64,000 bases of DNA from Thermanaerothrix daxensis (GTDB lineage Bacteria; Chloroflexota; Anaerolineae; Anaerolineales; Anaerolineaceae). Below, piece by piece: positions 7,885-16,154 of the stretch (its first letter is position 1; each line of letters begins with the position of its first letter). The notes under the pieces are model-generated. The model saw only the letters and a program-made list of their open reading frames with translations, did not search any database and was not told the origin of the DNA. A program made the translations under genes and the position numbers. The stretch spans positions 868,001 through 932,000 of the forward strand of contig NZ_LGKO01000002.1 of the NCBI RefSeq assembly GCF_001306145.1. Direction: 5' to 3'.

Positions 7885-8804
7885 ACCAGCCTGTTCACTA
7901 TGACATATTCTGCCTGGGCGGCGCAGCCGTGGATTGGATACTGCGCGTGCCCCGCTTGCCCTGGCCGGATGAGAAACTGGTGGTTGACTTCGTGAGTCGG
8001 GTAGCGGGGGGATTGGTAGCCAATACTGCCTGTGCGGCGGCACGCCTGGGCTTGCGGGTGGCATGGAGCGGCCTTTTGGGCAAGGACGAGGGGGGTGAAA
8101 TTTTACGGCGTGGTTTCGAAGAGTTTGGGGTTGAAGTCGTGTTTCCGAATACTTCTCCGCCGGCTTTGAGCGATTTTACGGTTGTTCTTCTGGAGCCATC
8201 GGGCTGTCGAACCATCCTGGTGGTAAGCCCAGAACGGCGTCTGCCCCCCCTCAACAATGAAGTCATTAACGCTCTGGCGCAAGCACGTCTTGTTTACACC
8301 GTGCCTTGGACCGTTGGCTGGATCAGAGAAGTTGCTCAAATTTGTGAGCGAATTGGCATTCCGCTGGTCCTTGATGTTGAAGCAGGCAATCTTGGAAATC
8401 TCTTGGATCAGAAGGGTGTCCTTTCGGTGGTGCGTTTGCTCTTTTGCCCCCAAGAGACCATTCGAGGCCTTTCTGGTCGAGAGGAAGTGGCTCAAGATCT
8501 GATTGAAGCCGGAGTGGAGCAGGTGGTGATCACGAAAGGAGCAGAGGGGGCCATTGTCCTGACGCGGGATGGTAGGTTTGCTGCACCTGCCTATAGGGTG
8601 CCAGTCGTAGACACAACCGGTGCCGGAGACTGCTTTCATGCCGCCTATCTGGCAGCCTGGTTGTGGGGTTGGTTGCCTCCTCGGGCTGTGCGGTTTGCCA
8701 ATGCCTCGGCCGCTCTTTCCGTTCAGCATTTGGGAGCACGGGGTGGTTTCCCTACCCGCGAGGAGGTCTTGAAATTCCTTTCCGAGCAGGGGGAGGCCTT
8801 GTGA
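7881..8804 (+). CDS. PfkB/ribokinase-family kinase (3 of 5)
   Basis: A 307-residue ribokinase-fold kinase starting in an ATGA overlap with the nucleoside hydrolase. It shows FCLGGAAVDWI at the N terminus, a GGLVANTACAAARLG sugar-binding stretch, and the intact catalytic motif DTTGAGDCFHAAYLAAW. Immediate coupling to the nucleoside hydrolase suggests it phosphorylates the released pentose, that is, acts as a ribokinase (inference). The next gene overlaps its stop by 4 bases (GTGA). Confidence 0.9.
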   Translation: MNQPVHYDIFCLGGAAVDWILRVPRLPWPDEKLVVDFVSRVAGGLVANTACAAARLGLRVAWSGLLGKDEGGEILRRGFEEFGVEVVFPNTSPPALSDFTVVLLEPSGCRTILVVSPERRLPPLNNEVINALAQARLVYTVPWTVGWIREVAQICERIGIPLVLDVEAGNLGNLLDQKGVLSVVRLLFCPQETIRGLSGREEVAQDLIEAGVEQVVITKGAEGAIVLTRDGRFAAPAYRVPVVDTTGAGDCFHAAYLAAWLWGWLPPRAVRFANASAALSVQHLGARGGFPTREEVLKFLSEQGEAL

Positions 8805-9727
8805 TAGATTTTGTGGCCTTTAACCTCATTCTGGATGATATTGTCCTTCCGGATGGACGTACTGCAATGGCGGAACTAGGTGGCGGAGGGGCGCAGACGG
8901 CGTTTGGAATGCGGTTGTGGTCAGATTCGGTGGGGTTGGTGGCGAGTGTGGGGCCCGACTTTCCCCAGGTGTGGTGGCAGTGGTTGGAGGCGTGGGGCAT
9001 TGATTTGCAGGGTGTAAGGCAGACAGAGCAGCCCTCCTTGCGAGCGTGGCAGTTGTTAGAGTATGACGGGCGTCGCACACAAATCTGGCGCGTTCCCCCA
9101 GAGGCCTTGATGGCTCATTTGAGCCGCCGCATTGAATGGCTGCCAGTTGCCTACCGTCAGGCACGGGGATTCCATTTAGGAGTTCATCCTCTGGAGGGGG
9201 GAGGCGAGTTTGTGCAGAATCTGGGCAAACTCGGGGGTGTAATCAGCTTGGAGCCCTTTAAGCCCGCTGAGTGCTTGCCCGCCCAAGAAACAGTGCGGCA
9301 TTTGGTTTCGCAGGCAACGATCTTCTCGCCCAATCTGGAGGAAGCCGTCTCCTTGTTTGGACCGGCATCGCCGCCAGTCCTGTTGCGCCAATTCTTAGAA
9401 GCGGGGGCAACAGCGGTGGCGCTGCGGTTAGGTGCACAAGGGGCCTTACTTGCCCAACAGGGACGGAATGAACTGGTTCACGTTCCTCCGGTTGAGGTGG
9501 AGGTAGTGGATCCCATTGGGGCGGGAAATGCGTTTTGCGGTGGCTTCCTGGTGGGCTGGGTGGAAACCGGGGATCTTGTTGAGGCCGGTCTGCGTGGGGC
9601 GGTCTCGGCGTCGTTTCTGGTTACTCAGGTGGGTATGCCCCGAGTTCCAATCACCACGGCTCGCGAGATGGCGAATGAACGCTTGAAGCAGTTACGAGAC
9701 CGTGTGACCACCTTGTCGTTCGGGTAA
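8801..9727 (+). CDS. PfkB-like protein with GAGN in place of GAGD (4 of 5)
   Basis: A 308-residue ribokinase-fold protein. GTG 8801 was chosen because it overlaps the previous stop as GTGA and leaves a full N-terminal strand; the frame is open further upstream but that is the previous gene. The usual catalytic signature D-T-x-GAGD is replaced by DPIGAGNAFCGGFLVGW, so the residue normally acting as base is Asn. The N-terminal block LILDDIVLPDGRT is shared with the paralog at 11759. This form resembles the yeast MAK32 branch. Either it uses another base or it is a non-catalytic or regulatory member. Confidence 0.85.
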   Translation: MIDFVAFNLILDDIVLPDGRTAMAELGGGGAQTAFGMRLWSDSVGLVASVGPDFPQVWWQWLEAWGIDLQGVRQTEQPSLRAWQLLEYDGRRTQIWRVPPEALMAHLSRRIEWLPVAYRQARGFHLGVHPLEGGGEFVQNLGKLGGVISLEPFKPAECLPAQETVRHLVSQATIFSPNLEEAVSLFGPASPPVLLRQFLEAGATAVALRLGAQGALLAQQGRNELVHVPPVEVEVVDPIGAGNAFCGGFLVGWVETGDLVEAGLRGAVSASFLVTQVGMPRVPITTAREMANERLKQLRDRVTTLSFG

Positions 9728-9757
9728 GAGACAATTTTTTCTTTCACGGAGGTTTTC

Positions 9758-10906
9758 ATGAACACGATGTTGGCTCAAATATTCAGTTTGCCGGCTTTGG
9801 TCGGCGAGGTCTTCCCGAGTTTGGATGAGACCGTACGCAAGGTGTTGGATCATGAATTGTGCCTTTCGGTCAAGCGCCTTTTTCTGGTTGGGTGTGGGGA
9901 CTCGCACCATGTGGCATTGAATACGGAATATGCTTTCGAGGCACTGGCGGGTGTTCCTGTGGAGCCCATGACGGCTTTACAGTACGCTCGCTATGCTGCC
10001 GGGTACATGCCATCTATTGGACCGTTGACCAACCTTGTCATTGGCGTTTCTGTCTCCGGTGCTGTGGCGCGGACGGCTGAGGCTCTGGCGATGGGACGGC
10101 AGTTTGGTGCTGTGACCATTGCACTGACCGCTACGCCGGGCAGTCGAGTTACTCAGGTGGCCGAACGTACGTTTCTGGCTGCAGCGCCGCCTTTTGATGA
10201 ACCACCAGGCACGGCAACCCCAGGGGTGCGCTCATTCTTCGTCAACCAACTGGCCTTATTATTGAGCGCTGTTCGTTTGGGGGAGGTGCGTGGACGTCTG
10301 ACATTGGGTGAGGCTGATGCCTGGCGGGCGCGCATTCGCGGTCTGGGCGAAGCCGTTGCCTGGACGCTGGAACACGCCGAACCTCGGGCGCGTGAACTGG
10401 CACAAGCCTGGAAAGATGCCAGTGAGTTTGTCTTCGTTGGTGGTGGGCCTAATTTTGGTACGGCGCTTTTTTCAGCAGCCAAGATTCTAGAGGCATCAGG
10501 CGATTCTGCGCTGGGTCAGGATACTGAGGAGTGGGGGCACTTGCAGTACTTTGCCCGGGCGGTGGAGACGCCCACTTTCTTCATTACCGCGGTGGGGCGA
10601 GAATATTCGCGTACGGTAGAGGCTGCCACTGCGGCGAAAACCATTGGTCGGCGTGTGGTGGCCATCGCACCAGATGAGGCCACCGCTTTGGTGGAACTGG
10701 CCGACAGCCATCTTCCCATTGCCAGCGTACCGGAGGTGCTCTCCCCAGTGGTGGCGGCGATCCCAGGAGAACTTTTTGCTGCTTACCGCGCTGAAGTGAT
10801 TGGCGAGACATTCTTCAGGGGATTTAGTGGCGGCCGAAGCATTGAAGGTGGTGGGGGGATCAGCCGCATTCGCACCAGCGAGACTTGGGAGGCGTGGCAA
10901 CCATGA
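9758..10906 (+). CDS. Double-SIS-domain sugar-phosphate isomerase/deaminase-like protein
   Basis: A 382-residue protein with two sugar-isomerase (SIS) domains. The first begins with LFLVGCGDSHH near residue 42, the second with FVFVGGGPNFGTAL near residue 230. The layout matches the isomerase half of glucosamine-6-phosphate synthase and the AgaS/FrlB-type deaminases, without the glutaminase domain. An ACGGAGG ribosome site precedes ATG 9758. It overlaps the BtpA-like gene as ATGA. The likely role is isomerisation or deamination of a phosphosugar made by one of the kinases; the substrate is unknown. Confidence 0.85.
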   Translation: MNTMLAQIFSLPALVGEVFPSLDETVRKVLDHELCLSVKRLFLVGCGDSHHVALNTEYAFEALAGVPVEPMTALQYARYAAGYMPSIGPLTNLVIGVSVSGAVARTAEALAMGRQFGAVTIALTATPGSRVTQVAERTFLAAAPPFDEPPGTATPGVRSFFVNQLALLLSAVRLGEVRGRLTLGEADAWRARIRGLGEAVAWTLEHAEPRARELAQAWKDASEFVFVGGGPNFGTALFSAAKILEASGDSALGQDTEEWGHLQYFARAVETPTFFITAVGREYSRTVEAATAAKTIGRRVVAIAPDEATALVELADSHLPIASVPEVLSPVVAAIPGELFAAYRAEVIGETFFRGFSGGRSIEGGGGISRIRTSETWEAWQP

Positions 10907-11727
10907 AGGGCTTGCAGGTTTCGGGGTTCAGCGCACTGCGTGTGATTGCGGCGCTGCATCTGCCTCCACATCCCGCCTCGCGCCATCCCGCCGCACAGCC
11001 CATGCGTCAGATTGTGGACTACGCCTTGCGTAATGCTGAGCGCGCCGTTAGAGCCGGAATCCCGGCGCTGTATATTCAGGATGTAGCCGATACCCCGGTT
11101 GCGTCGTCCGTACAGCCCCACACGGTGGCTTCTTTGTCTGTCGTGGGGGCAGCCTTACGGCAGGCTTTCCCCGACCTGATTTTAGGGGTCTGCCTGATGA
11201 GCCATGGAGCGCGGGAGCCACTGGCTATTGCGCAGGCGGTGGAGGCTCAGTTTGTGCGCCTCAAGGTTTATGTGGGCGCGATGGTTAAGGCGGAGGGAAT
11301 TCTCCAGGGGTGTGCTTATGAAGCCGTTCAATACCGCGCTCAGTTGGGAGCGGAGAATATTGCGATTCTGGCCGATGTTTATGATCGCACTGGCGAACCT
11401 CTGGGCCGTTTACCGCTGGTTGAGGAGGCGCGTCAGGCGGCTGTTTTTGGGCGGGCAGATGGGCTGGTGTTGACGGGACTTTCGTTTGCAGAGTCTTTGG
11501 AGATGTTAGGCCAAGTGCGTGCGGCAGCTCTGGGCGTACCCTTGTTCCTGGGGGGTGGTGCCAATGCCGGTAACGTGGCACAGGCCTTGCAAGTAGCAGA
11601 TGGGGTGATTGTTAGTAGTACCTTCAAGTCCCGCCAGGGCTGGACGCGAGAGGCCCTCCTAGATGAATGGGAAATAGAGCGAATTCAAGTGTTCATGGAA
11701 GCGGTTCAAAGGGCTCTTCAATCATGA
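10903..11727 (+). CDS. BtpA/SgcQ family TIM-barrel protein
   Basis: A 274-residue barrel protein. The start at ATG 10903 sits in an ATGA overlap with the SIS gene; the frame is open slightly upstream but that part belongs to the SIS gene. Family features include HLPPHPASRHP near the N terminus, GIPALYIQDVADTP, IAILADVYDRTGEP, DGLVLTGLSF and the terminal phosphate-binding type loop LFLGGGANAGNV plus DGVIVSSTFK. BtpA was named for photosystem I biogenesis in cyanobacteria, while SgcQ lies in an E. coli sugar operon. The operon placement here favours a sugar-phosphate enzyme. No reaction is established. Confidence 0.85.
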   Translation: MKGLQVSGFSALRVIAALHLPPHPASRHPAAQPMRQIVDYALRNAERAVRAGIPALYIQDVADTPVASSVQPHTVASLSVVGAALRQAFPDLILGVCLMSHGAREPLAIAQAVEAQFVRLKVYVGAMVKAEGILQGCAYEAVQYRAQLGAENIAILADVYDRTGEPLGRLPLVEEARQAAVFGRADGLVLTGLSFAESLEMLGQVRAAALGVPLFLGGGANAGNVAQALQVADGVIVSSTFKSRQGWTREALLDEWEIERIQVFMEAVQRALQS

Positions 11728-11758
11728 TAAGTTGTGAGAATTATGGGAGCGCACGAGT

Positions 11759-12649
11759 GTGTTCGTCTCCATTGGTGTGGTGATCCTGGATGATATTGTC
11801 TTGCCCAATGGCAGGACTCAGATGGGCGTGCTTGGGGGTGGTGCAACTCATGCGGCCATGGGAATGCGCCTGTGGGAGGATCGGGTTGGCCTTCTGGTAA
11901 CCCTGGGGAACGACTTCCCTCCCGACCTGGAGGCTCAGTTGAGGCATGCTTTCCTGCCTGAAGGCTTGCTTCACCGGTCGTACCCTGTATTACGAGCCTG
12001 GCAGGTATTTGAGGCGGATGGCACCCGTCATGAGGTTTTCCGCGTGGATTCCAGTTGGGTAGAGCAGAGCGTACCCGCCCCTGAGGACTGGCCGAGTGCA
12101 TTTCAAGATGTGCAGGGAGTTCATTTGCATTGTGCCCCTTGGGAAGTGCCGCGTTGGGCCACCTTTTTGCGTGGCCAGGGGGTTTCCACTCTTCTCTGGG
12201 AGCCATGGGATGCCTTTTGCGTACCTCAGAATCGAGAGCGGTTTGCTGAGTATCTGGGGTGGGTGGATATTGTCTCACCTAACTTGGGTGAGGGGCAAGC
12301 CCTGACCGGTCGGCAGTCTCCGCACGAGGTAATGAGCGCTCTACTGGCCATGGGGGCAAAAGTGGTAGCCCTGCGGATGGGCGCTCAGGGCAGTTTGGTG
12401 GGGAAGGTTGGAGAGGAATTTATTGCAATTCCACCTGTTTCTCCTGCTTGTATTGTAGATGTCACCGGCGCCGGCAATGCTTATTGTGGGGGATTTCTGG
12501 TGGGATGGGTGCAGCAGCGCAACTTGCGTTGGGCTGGATACCTGGGGGCCGTTTCGGCTTCAATGGCGCTGGAGCAGTTCGGTGCTTTGTACGATTGGGA
12601 GGAGGCTCGTCCACGCGCACTTGAACGCTTGCGGCAACTTACCTTTTGA
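11759..12649 (+). CDS. PfkB-like protein with GAGN in place of GAGD (5 of 5)
   Basis: A 296-residue close paralog of the gene at 8801, sharing ILDDIVLPNGRT, LGGGATHAAMGMRLW and the altered signature DVTGAGNAYCGGFLVGW, again with Asn where PfkB kinases have the catalytic Asp. The start is GTG 11759, about 10 bases after GGGAG; no ATG is available near the N-terminal strand. The two GAGN proteins bracket the SIS and BtpA genes, forming a four-gene unit at the operon end. A terminator hairpin follows. Confidence 0.83.
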   Translation: MFVSIGVVILDDIVLPNGRTQMGVLGGGATHAAMGMRLWEDRVGLLVTLGNDFPPDLEAQLRHAFLPEGLLHRSYPVLRAWQVFEADGTRHEVFRVDSSWVEQSVPAPEDWPSAFQDVQGVHLHCAPWEVPRWATFLRGQGVSTLLWEPWDAFCVPQNRERFAEYLGWVDIVSPNLGEGQALTGRQSPHEVMSALLAMGAKVVALRMGAQGSLVGKVGEEFIAIPPVSPACIVDVTGAGNAYCGGFLVGWVQQRNLRWAGYLGAVSASMALEQFGALYDWEEARPRALERLRQLTF

Positions 12650-12665
12650 ATGAATCTCGAAAAAA

Positions 12666-12707
12666 ACGGGCTCAGAGCCCCAATTTTCTGGGCGTTTCTG
12701 AGCCCGT
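12666..12707. terminator. Bidirectional terminator between the nucleoside operon and the OsmC gene
   Basis: An 11-bp perfect inverted repeat (12666-12676 with 12697-12707) lies between two convergent genes. On the minus strand it is followed by a run of six T, so it is a good intrinsic terminator for the OsmC gene. On the plus strand the T-tract is weaker (TCGGTTTGCGTT). Confidence 0.82.
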
Positions 12708-12726
12708 CGGTTTGCGTTAGGTGATT

Positions 12727-13155
12727 TCAGGCCTGGGCTTCGTGTAGCGTGATTTTACGGGAGAAAGTGACGCACCCGCGCATGGTGGCAATGGCTGAGC
12801 AATATTTGGTTTCCGAGAGCTCGACGGCCCGTTCCACTGCCGCCGGATCAATATTTCGTCCGGTGACGATATACTCAATCTCAACCTCGGTAATCCGCTT
12901 GGGATGCTCGGGGGCGCGCTGGGCGGTTACTTTGACCTCAAAAGCCGTCACGTCCTGACGCTTCTTCTGTAAAATGGATATCACGTCCATTGCAGTACAG
13001 CCCGCAATGCCAATAGCCACTAATTCCATTGGCCGCAGTCCCGAATCACTCCCTCCCACAGCAACGTCGCTGTCCAGATCTACCGTAAAACCCGAATTAG
13101 CTGAGCCGGTAAAAGCCAACCCGCTTTTCCAGACAACTTTAGCGTCCAGGGTCAT
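12727..13155 (-). CDS. OsmC family peroxiredoxin-like protein
   Basis: A 142-residue OsmC/Ohr-fold protein. The two redox-active Cys of the family are visible in GIAGCTAMDV and ETKYCSAIATM. It has the strand GSDSGLRPMELV before the first Cys helix. OsmC/Ohr proteins reduce organic hydroperoxides using thiols. A GGAGGAGATT ribosome site precedes its ATG. It lies downstream of the disulfide oxidoreductase gene on the same strand, which could supply reducing power (inference). Confidence 0.9.
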   Translation of the reverse strand: MTLDAKVVWKSGLAFTGSANSGFTVDLDSDVAVGGSDSGLRPMELVAIGIAGCTAMDVISILQKKRQDVTAFEVKVTAQRAPEHPKRITEVEIEYIVTGRNIDPAAVERAVELSETKYCSAIATMRGCVTFSRKITLHEAQA

Positions 13156-13190
13156 AAATAATCTCCTCCGTTGAGATAGGCTGAGATGGG

Positions 13191-13883
13191 TTATGCCGGA
13201 TTAGCCGCTGCTAATATGGCCTCAAGCAGGTTCTTTTCAGGCACAGCACCTACGACTTCTTCAAATCCTCTTTGGCCGTTCGATTTTTGCACATTAATGA
13301 CGGTATGAGGTACGCCAGAGACCCCATATTCATCTGCTAGTTTGGGAAATTCTAATGCTTCGACCATCTCGGCCTCAATGAGCGGACTTTCAATGGCCAT
13401 CTGGTGTGCTAGGATGACGGCACGTGGGCAGTATGGGCAGGAGGGGGTCACAAAGACCTGGATGGATACGGGATCATGGAGTTTGGTGAGTCCTTCCCGA
13501 GTCTCTTTCTTAAGGCCCGAATCCTGCCGTGAGACGTTGATGATGTCGTTAATGAGTGAAGTGAATTCATGCCCCGCGGGGATTCCAGCATAACGCACAC
13601 CATAATCCAGGATTTCATTTCCTCTCATGCCCAGGATAACAAATCCTGGTGCTCTCTCGACCCGGTATTTCTTTGCCAGTTCGGGATTGCCTTTTAGATC
13701 GTAGGTTTCCAGGTGAATCTTGTCAAGGGCGAGGTCGGCTACTTCGGTCAGCAGTTGGCGGGTGTCCTCGCAGTATTCGCAATTTTCGGCCTCATCTCCA
13801 AAAAAGACGATTTTTACCGGATGCTTGAGGTCGGCAAAAACCTCACGCAACTGGGCACGAATGTTTTCATCAAGTAAAGTCAT
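13191..13883 (-). CDS. Glutaredoxin-like protein disulfide oxidoreductase (two thioredoxin folds)
   Basis: A 230-residue protein with two thioredoxin-type domains and two CxxC sites: CEYC in the first half and CPYC in the second (PSCPYCPRAV). This is the layout of the protein disulfide oxidoreductase (PDO) family known from thermophiles. The start at 13883 is fixed by a strong GGAGGAG site; the frame is open upstream but has no such site. Cis-Pro motifs follow both domains (RAPGFVI and SGVPHTVI). It probably passes electrons from a thioredoxin reductase to peroxidases such as the OsmC protein next door (inference). Confidence 0.9.
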   Translation of the reverse strand: MTLLDENIRAQLREVFADLKHPVKIVFFGDEAENCEYCEDTRQLLTEVADLALDKIHLETYDLKGNPELAKKYRVERAPGFVILGMRGNEILDYGVRYAGIPAGHEFTSLINDIINVSRQDSGLKKETREGLTKLHDPVSIQVFVTPSCPYCPRAVILAHQMAIESPLIEAEMVEALEFPKLADEYGVSGVPHTVINVQKSNGQRGFEEVVGAVPEKNLLEAILAAANPA

Positions 13884-13951
13884 GGATAAACTCCTCCAAA
13901 AGTTTTGTAAATTCCAGGACGGGGCCCCACCGGGGCGTGGCGATTGTTCTA

Positions 13952-14164
13952 TCAGGTACAGCCGCCCCCTTCTACGTAGTGACAGACGGGGCAGACCAGG
14001 TTGAGCAGACCATCGTAGTCCATAATCCCCTGGTGACAACGGGGGCAGGGTTGACCCGGCTGTGCAGCCTTGGGAGACGCCAAATTCTCATCCTGGGCGA
14101 GGTGAAGCCATAAGGTCTCGTCCATGGCGTTGCTCTGATTAGGAGAAGGGGACTCCGTTTCCAT
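13952..14164 (-). CDS. Small zinc-ribbon protein
   Basis: About 70 residues ending in a zinc ribbon with CPRC and CPVC pairs, followed by a short YVEGGGCT tail. The start is uncertain: 14164 is preferred, 14125 is possible, and neither has a strong ribosome site. It lies between the anti-sigma factor and the disulfide oxidoreductase genes on the same strand. Function is unknown; a metal-binding or redox-sensing role is only a guess. Confidence 0.55.
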   Translation of the reverse strand: METESPSPNQSNAMDETLWLHLAQDENLASPKAAQPGQPCPRCHQGIMDYDGLLNLVCPVCHYVEGGGCT

Positions 14165-14204
14165 CTTTGCTTTTAGATGCGTGGGGGCGGAAAAAGTGAC
14201 AGTT

Positions 14205-14468
14205 TTAGGGGCGTTTCTTGAGATACTCGCTGAGATCGAGGCGATAAAAAAGGCGCTCACGCACCTCGTTGGGTATGGCTTGAGATTCGCCGACGGTGCG
14301 GTAAAGATCAATTGTTTTACGCATGGTGTTAAGGACCACGCGACAATCTTCGCAGGTTTTCAGATGGCGCTCAAGCACCTTACACAGGCGTGGATCCAGG
14401 GTTCCATCCACATATTCAGAGAGTTGTGAAAGCAAGGCTTTGCATTTTTTAGTTGGCATCTTCTTCAC
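14205..14468 (-). CDS. Zinc-finger anti-sigma factor
   Basis: An 87-residue protein of the zf-HC2 type, with the His-x3-Cys-x2-Cys signature in RHLKTCEDCRVV and a preceding Cys-containing helix. It overlaps the 3' end of the ECF sigma gene by 20 bases, the classic arrangement of a sigma factor and its cognate anti-sigma factor. There is no transmembrane segment, so it is a soluble anti-sigma factor, perhaps releasing sigma on thiol oxidation. The nearby OsmC and disulfide oxidoreductase genes fit such a redox regulon (inference). Confidence 0.82.
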   Translation of the reverse strand: MKKMPTKKCKALLSQLSEYVDGTLDPRLCKVLERHLKTCEDCRVVLNTMRKTIDLYRTVGESQAIPNEVRERLFYRLDLSEYLKKRP

Positions 14469-15069
14469 GCCTCACTTCCATGCGTTCGCGGTAATAATCG
14501 GAGAGCAGTTCGCGAAGTCGCAGGCGCGCTCGCAAGAGGCGAGTTTTCACGTTGGTCTCGCTGAGCCCCAATGCCTCTGCGGTTTCTTTAATAGACAGGC
14601 CTTCAACATCTCTTAGCCAGAACACCAGGCGCAGATTTTCTGGTAATTGGGCAATGGCGTGATCCAAAAACTGCCGTGCTTCTTCGGAGAGCAATTCTTC
14701 CTCGGGCAGGCAACACCAGTCTATCAGGTAGGTGCTTTCGCCATTGCCGCTTTCTTCATCTCCCCCATCATTTTCAGTCAGCAAGGTTTCGGGCTTGCGG
14801 CGGCGTAGCATCATCAGCGCTTCGTTGACGGCGATGCGGTACAGCCAGGTTGAGAGGCTGGAGCGCCCTTCGAACGTGGGCAAGGCCGAAAGCGCCTTGA
14901 TAAAAGTTTCCTGCAAAATATCCTCCGCGTCTTGTGGGTCCCCCAGGATTTTGAGGGCTAAGCGGTAAATAGGCGTTGAGAAAGTGTCAACCAGCCGTGC
15001 GAATTCTTTGCGGTCTCCGTTGCGCAGAGCCTCCAAAGAAAAAGTGGGGGACGAAACCGATTCACTCAT
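14449..15069 (-). CDS. ECF-type RNA polymerase sigma factor
   Basis: A 206-residue sigma-70 family member. Region 2 is seen in LQETFIKALSAL, FEGRSSLSTWLYRIAVNEA and MMLRRRK; region 4 in LPENLRLVFWLRDVEGLS and GLSETNVKTRLLRAR. Regions 1 and 3 are absent, as expected for ECF factors. A short acidic linker separates regions 2 and 4. Its ATG overlaps the tsaD stop as ATGA, so its translation is coupled to tsaD. The anti-sigma factor is encoded directly downstream. Confidence 0.92.
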   Translation of the reverse strand: MSESVSSPTFSLEALRNGDRKEFARLVDTFSTPIYRLALKILGDPQDAEDILQETFIKALSALPTFEGRSSLSTWLYRIAVNEALMMLRRRKPETLLTENDGGDEESGNGESTYLIDWCCLPEEELLSEEARQFLDHAIAQLPENLRLVFWLRDVEGLSIKETAEALGLSETNVKTRLLRARLRLRELLSDYYRERMEVRREEDAN

Positions 15070-16148
15070 TTAGATGCAGAGGGGGCAGATAAGGTTTCAG
15101 TTGTCAGGAGTGGCCAGGTGGGTAAAACATCAATATCTAAACCATCTTGGTGTCCAGCGAGGTAATGGAAGTAGCCGGCGGCCGCGATCATGGCTGCGTT
15201 GTCCGTGCAAAGGGAGGGTGGGGGAAAGTGAACTGGAAATTCCCGTTGCTCCTGAAAGGCCCGTCGCAAAGCCAGGTTAGCCGAAACGCCCCCGGCTACC
15301 AGAATCTCACGCACGCGAAAGGTTCGTGCGGCATGCAGGGTTTTGCTCACCAGCGTGTCTACAACTGCTGCCTGAAAACTGGCTGCCAAGTCGGCCAGCG
15401 GCATCCCTCGCCCACTTTTCTGAAGGTCCTGTACCGTGCGAAGTACGGCGGTTTTCAGCCCGCTGAAGGAAAAATCCCATGTGCCTTCCAAGCGAGCGCG
15501 GGGAAAGTGAAAGGCGGTTTCGTCGCCATTGCGAGCCGCTTCTTGAATCGCCGGTCCGCCGGGGTACGCGAGGCCGAGCAAGCGTCCAACCTTGTCAAAG
15601 GCTTCACCTGCTGCATCATCCAGGGTGGCGCCAAGCCGCTGATAAACCAGGTGATCGGTCATAAGAATAAGTTCAGTATGTCCGCCTGAAACCAACAAAG
15701 CAAGTAGCGGAAACTGAGGGGGATGGTGGTCGCCGGGCTCCTGGGATGCCAACCAGGCAGAGTAAATGTGCCCCTCTAAATGATTGATCCCAATGAGCGG
15801 CTTGTGCGAAGCCAGTGCCAAGCCCTTGGCCATGTTCAGGCCTACGACCAGAGAGCCGGGAAGGCCCGGCCCGCGAGTTACTGCAATCGCATCAATCTCC
15901 TCTAAACTGAGGTGAGCCTGTTCCAAGGCTTCATTAACAACTGCGTAAATGGTGCGAATGTGCTGACGAGAGGCAACTTCAGGAAACACCCCACCGTATT
16001 GGGCATGGACTGCGATCTGTGAAGCCACCACATTAGAAAGGGGGAAATGTCCATCTTCGACAACGGCGGCAGCCGTTTCGTCACAGGAGGTTTCAATGCC
16101 CAGGATGCGGATGCGAGGTGAATCTGGCGACGGACTGGTCGTGTGCAT
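15066..16148 (-). CDS. tsaD: tRNA N6-threonylcarbamoyladenosine transferase TsaD
   Basis: A 360-residue TsaD/Kae1 protein, the ATPase-fold subunit that transfers threonylcarbamoyl to A37 of ANN-decoding tRNAs. It shows LGIETSCDETAAA, HAQYGGVFPEVASRQH, the metal-site NHLEGHIYSAW, LVSGGHTEL and the late VAGGVSANLALR. The start ATG at 16148 lies six bases after a TATAAA box on the same strand, with no room for a ribosome site, so the transcript may be leaderless. The stop overlaps the sigma factor start. Confidence 0.97.
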   Translation of the reverse strand: MHTTSPSPDSPRIRILGIETSCDETAAAVVEDGHFPLSNVVASQIAVHAQYGGVFPEVASRQHIRTIYAVVNEALEQAHLSLEEIDAIAVTRGPGLPGSLVVGLNMAKGLALASHKPLIGINHLEGHIYSAWLASQEPGDHHPPQFPLLALLVSGGHTELILMTDHLVYQRLGATLDDAAGEAFDKVGRLLGLAYPGGPAIQEAARNGDETAFHFPRARLEGTWDFSFSGLKTAVLRTVQDLQKSGRGMPLADLAASFQAAVVDTLVSKTLHAARTFRVREILVAGGVSANLALRRAFQEQREFPVHFPPPSLCTDNAAMIAAAGYFHYLAGHQDGLDIDVLPTWPLLTTETLSAPSASK

Positions 16149-16154
16149 GCCTTT

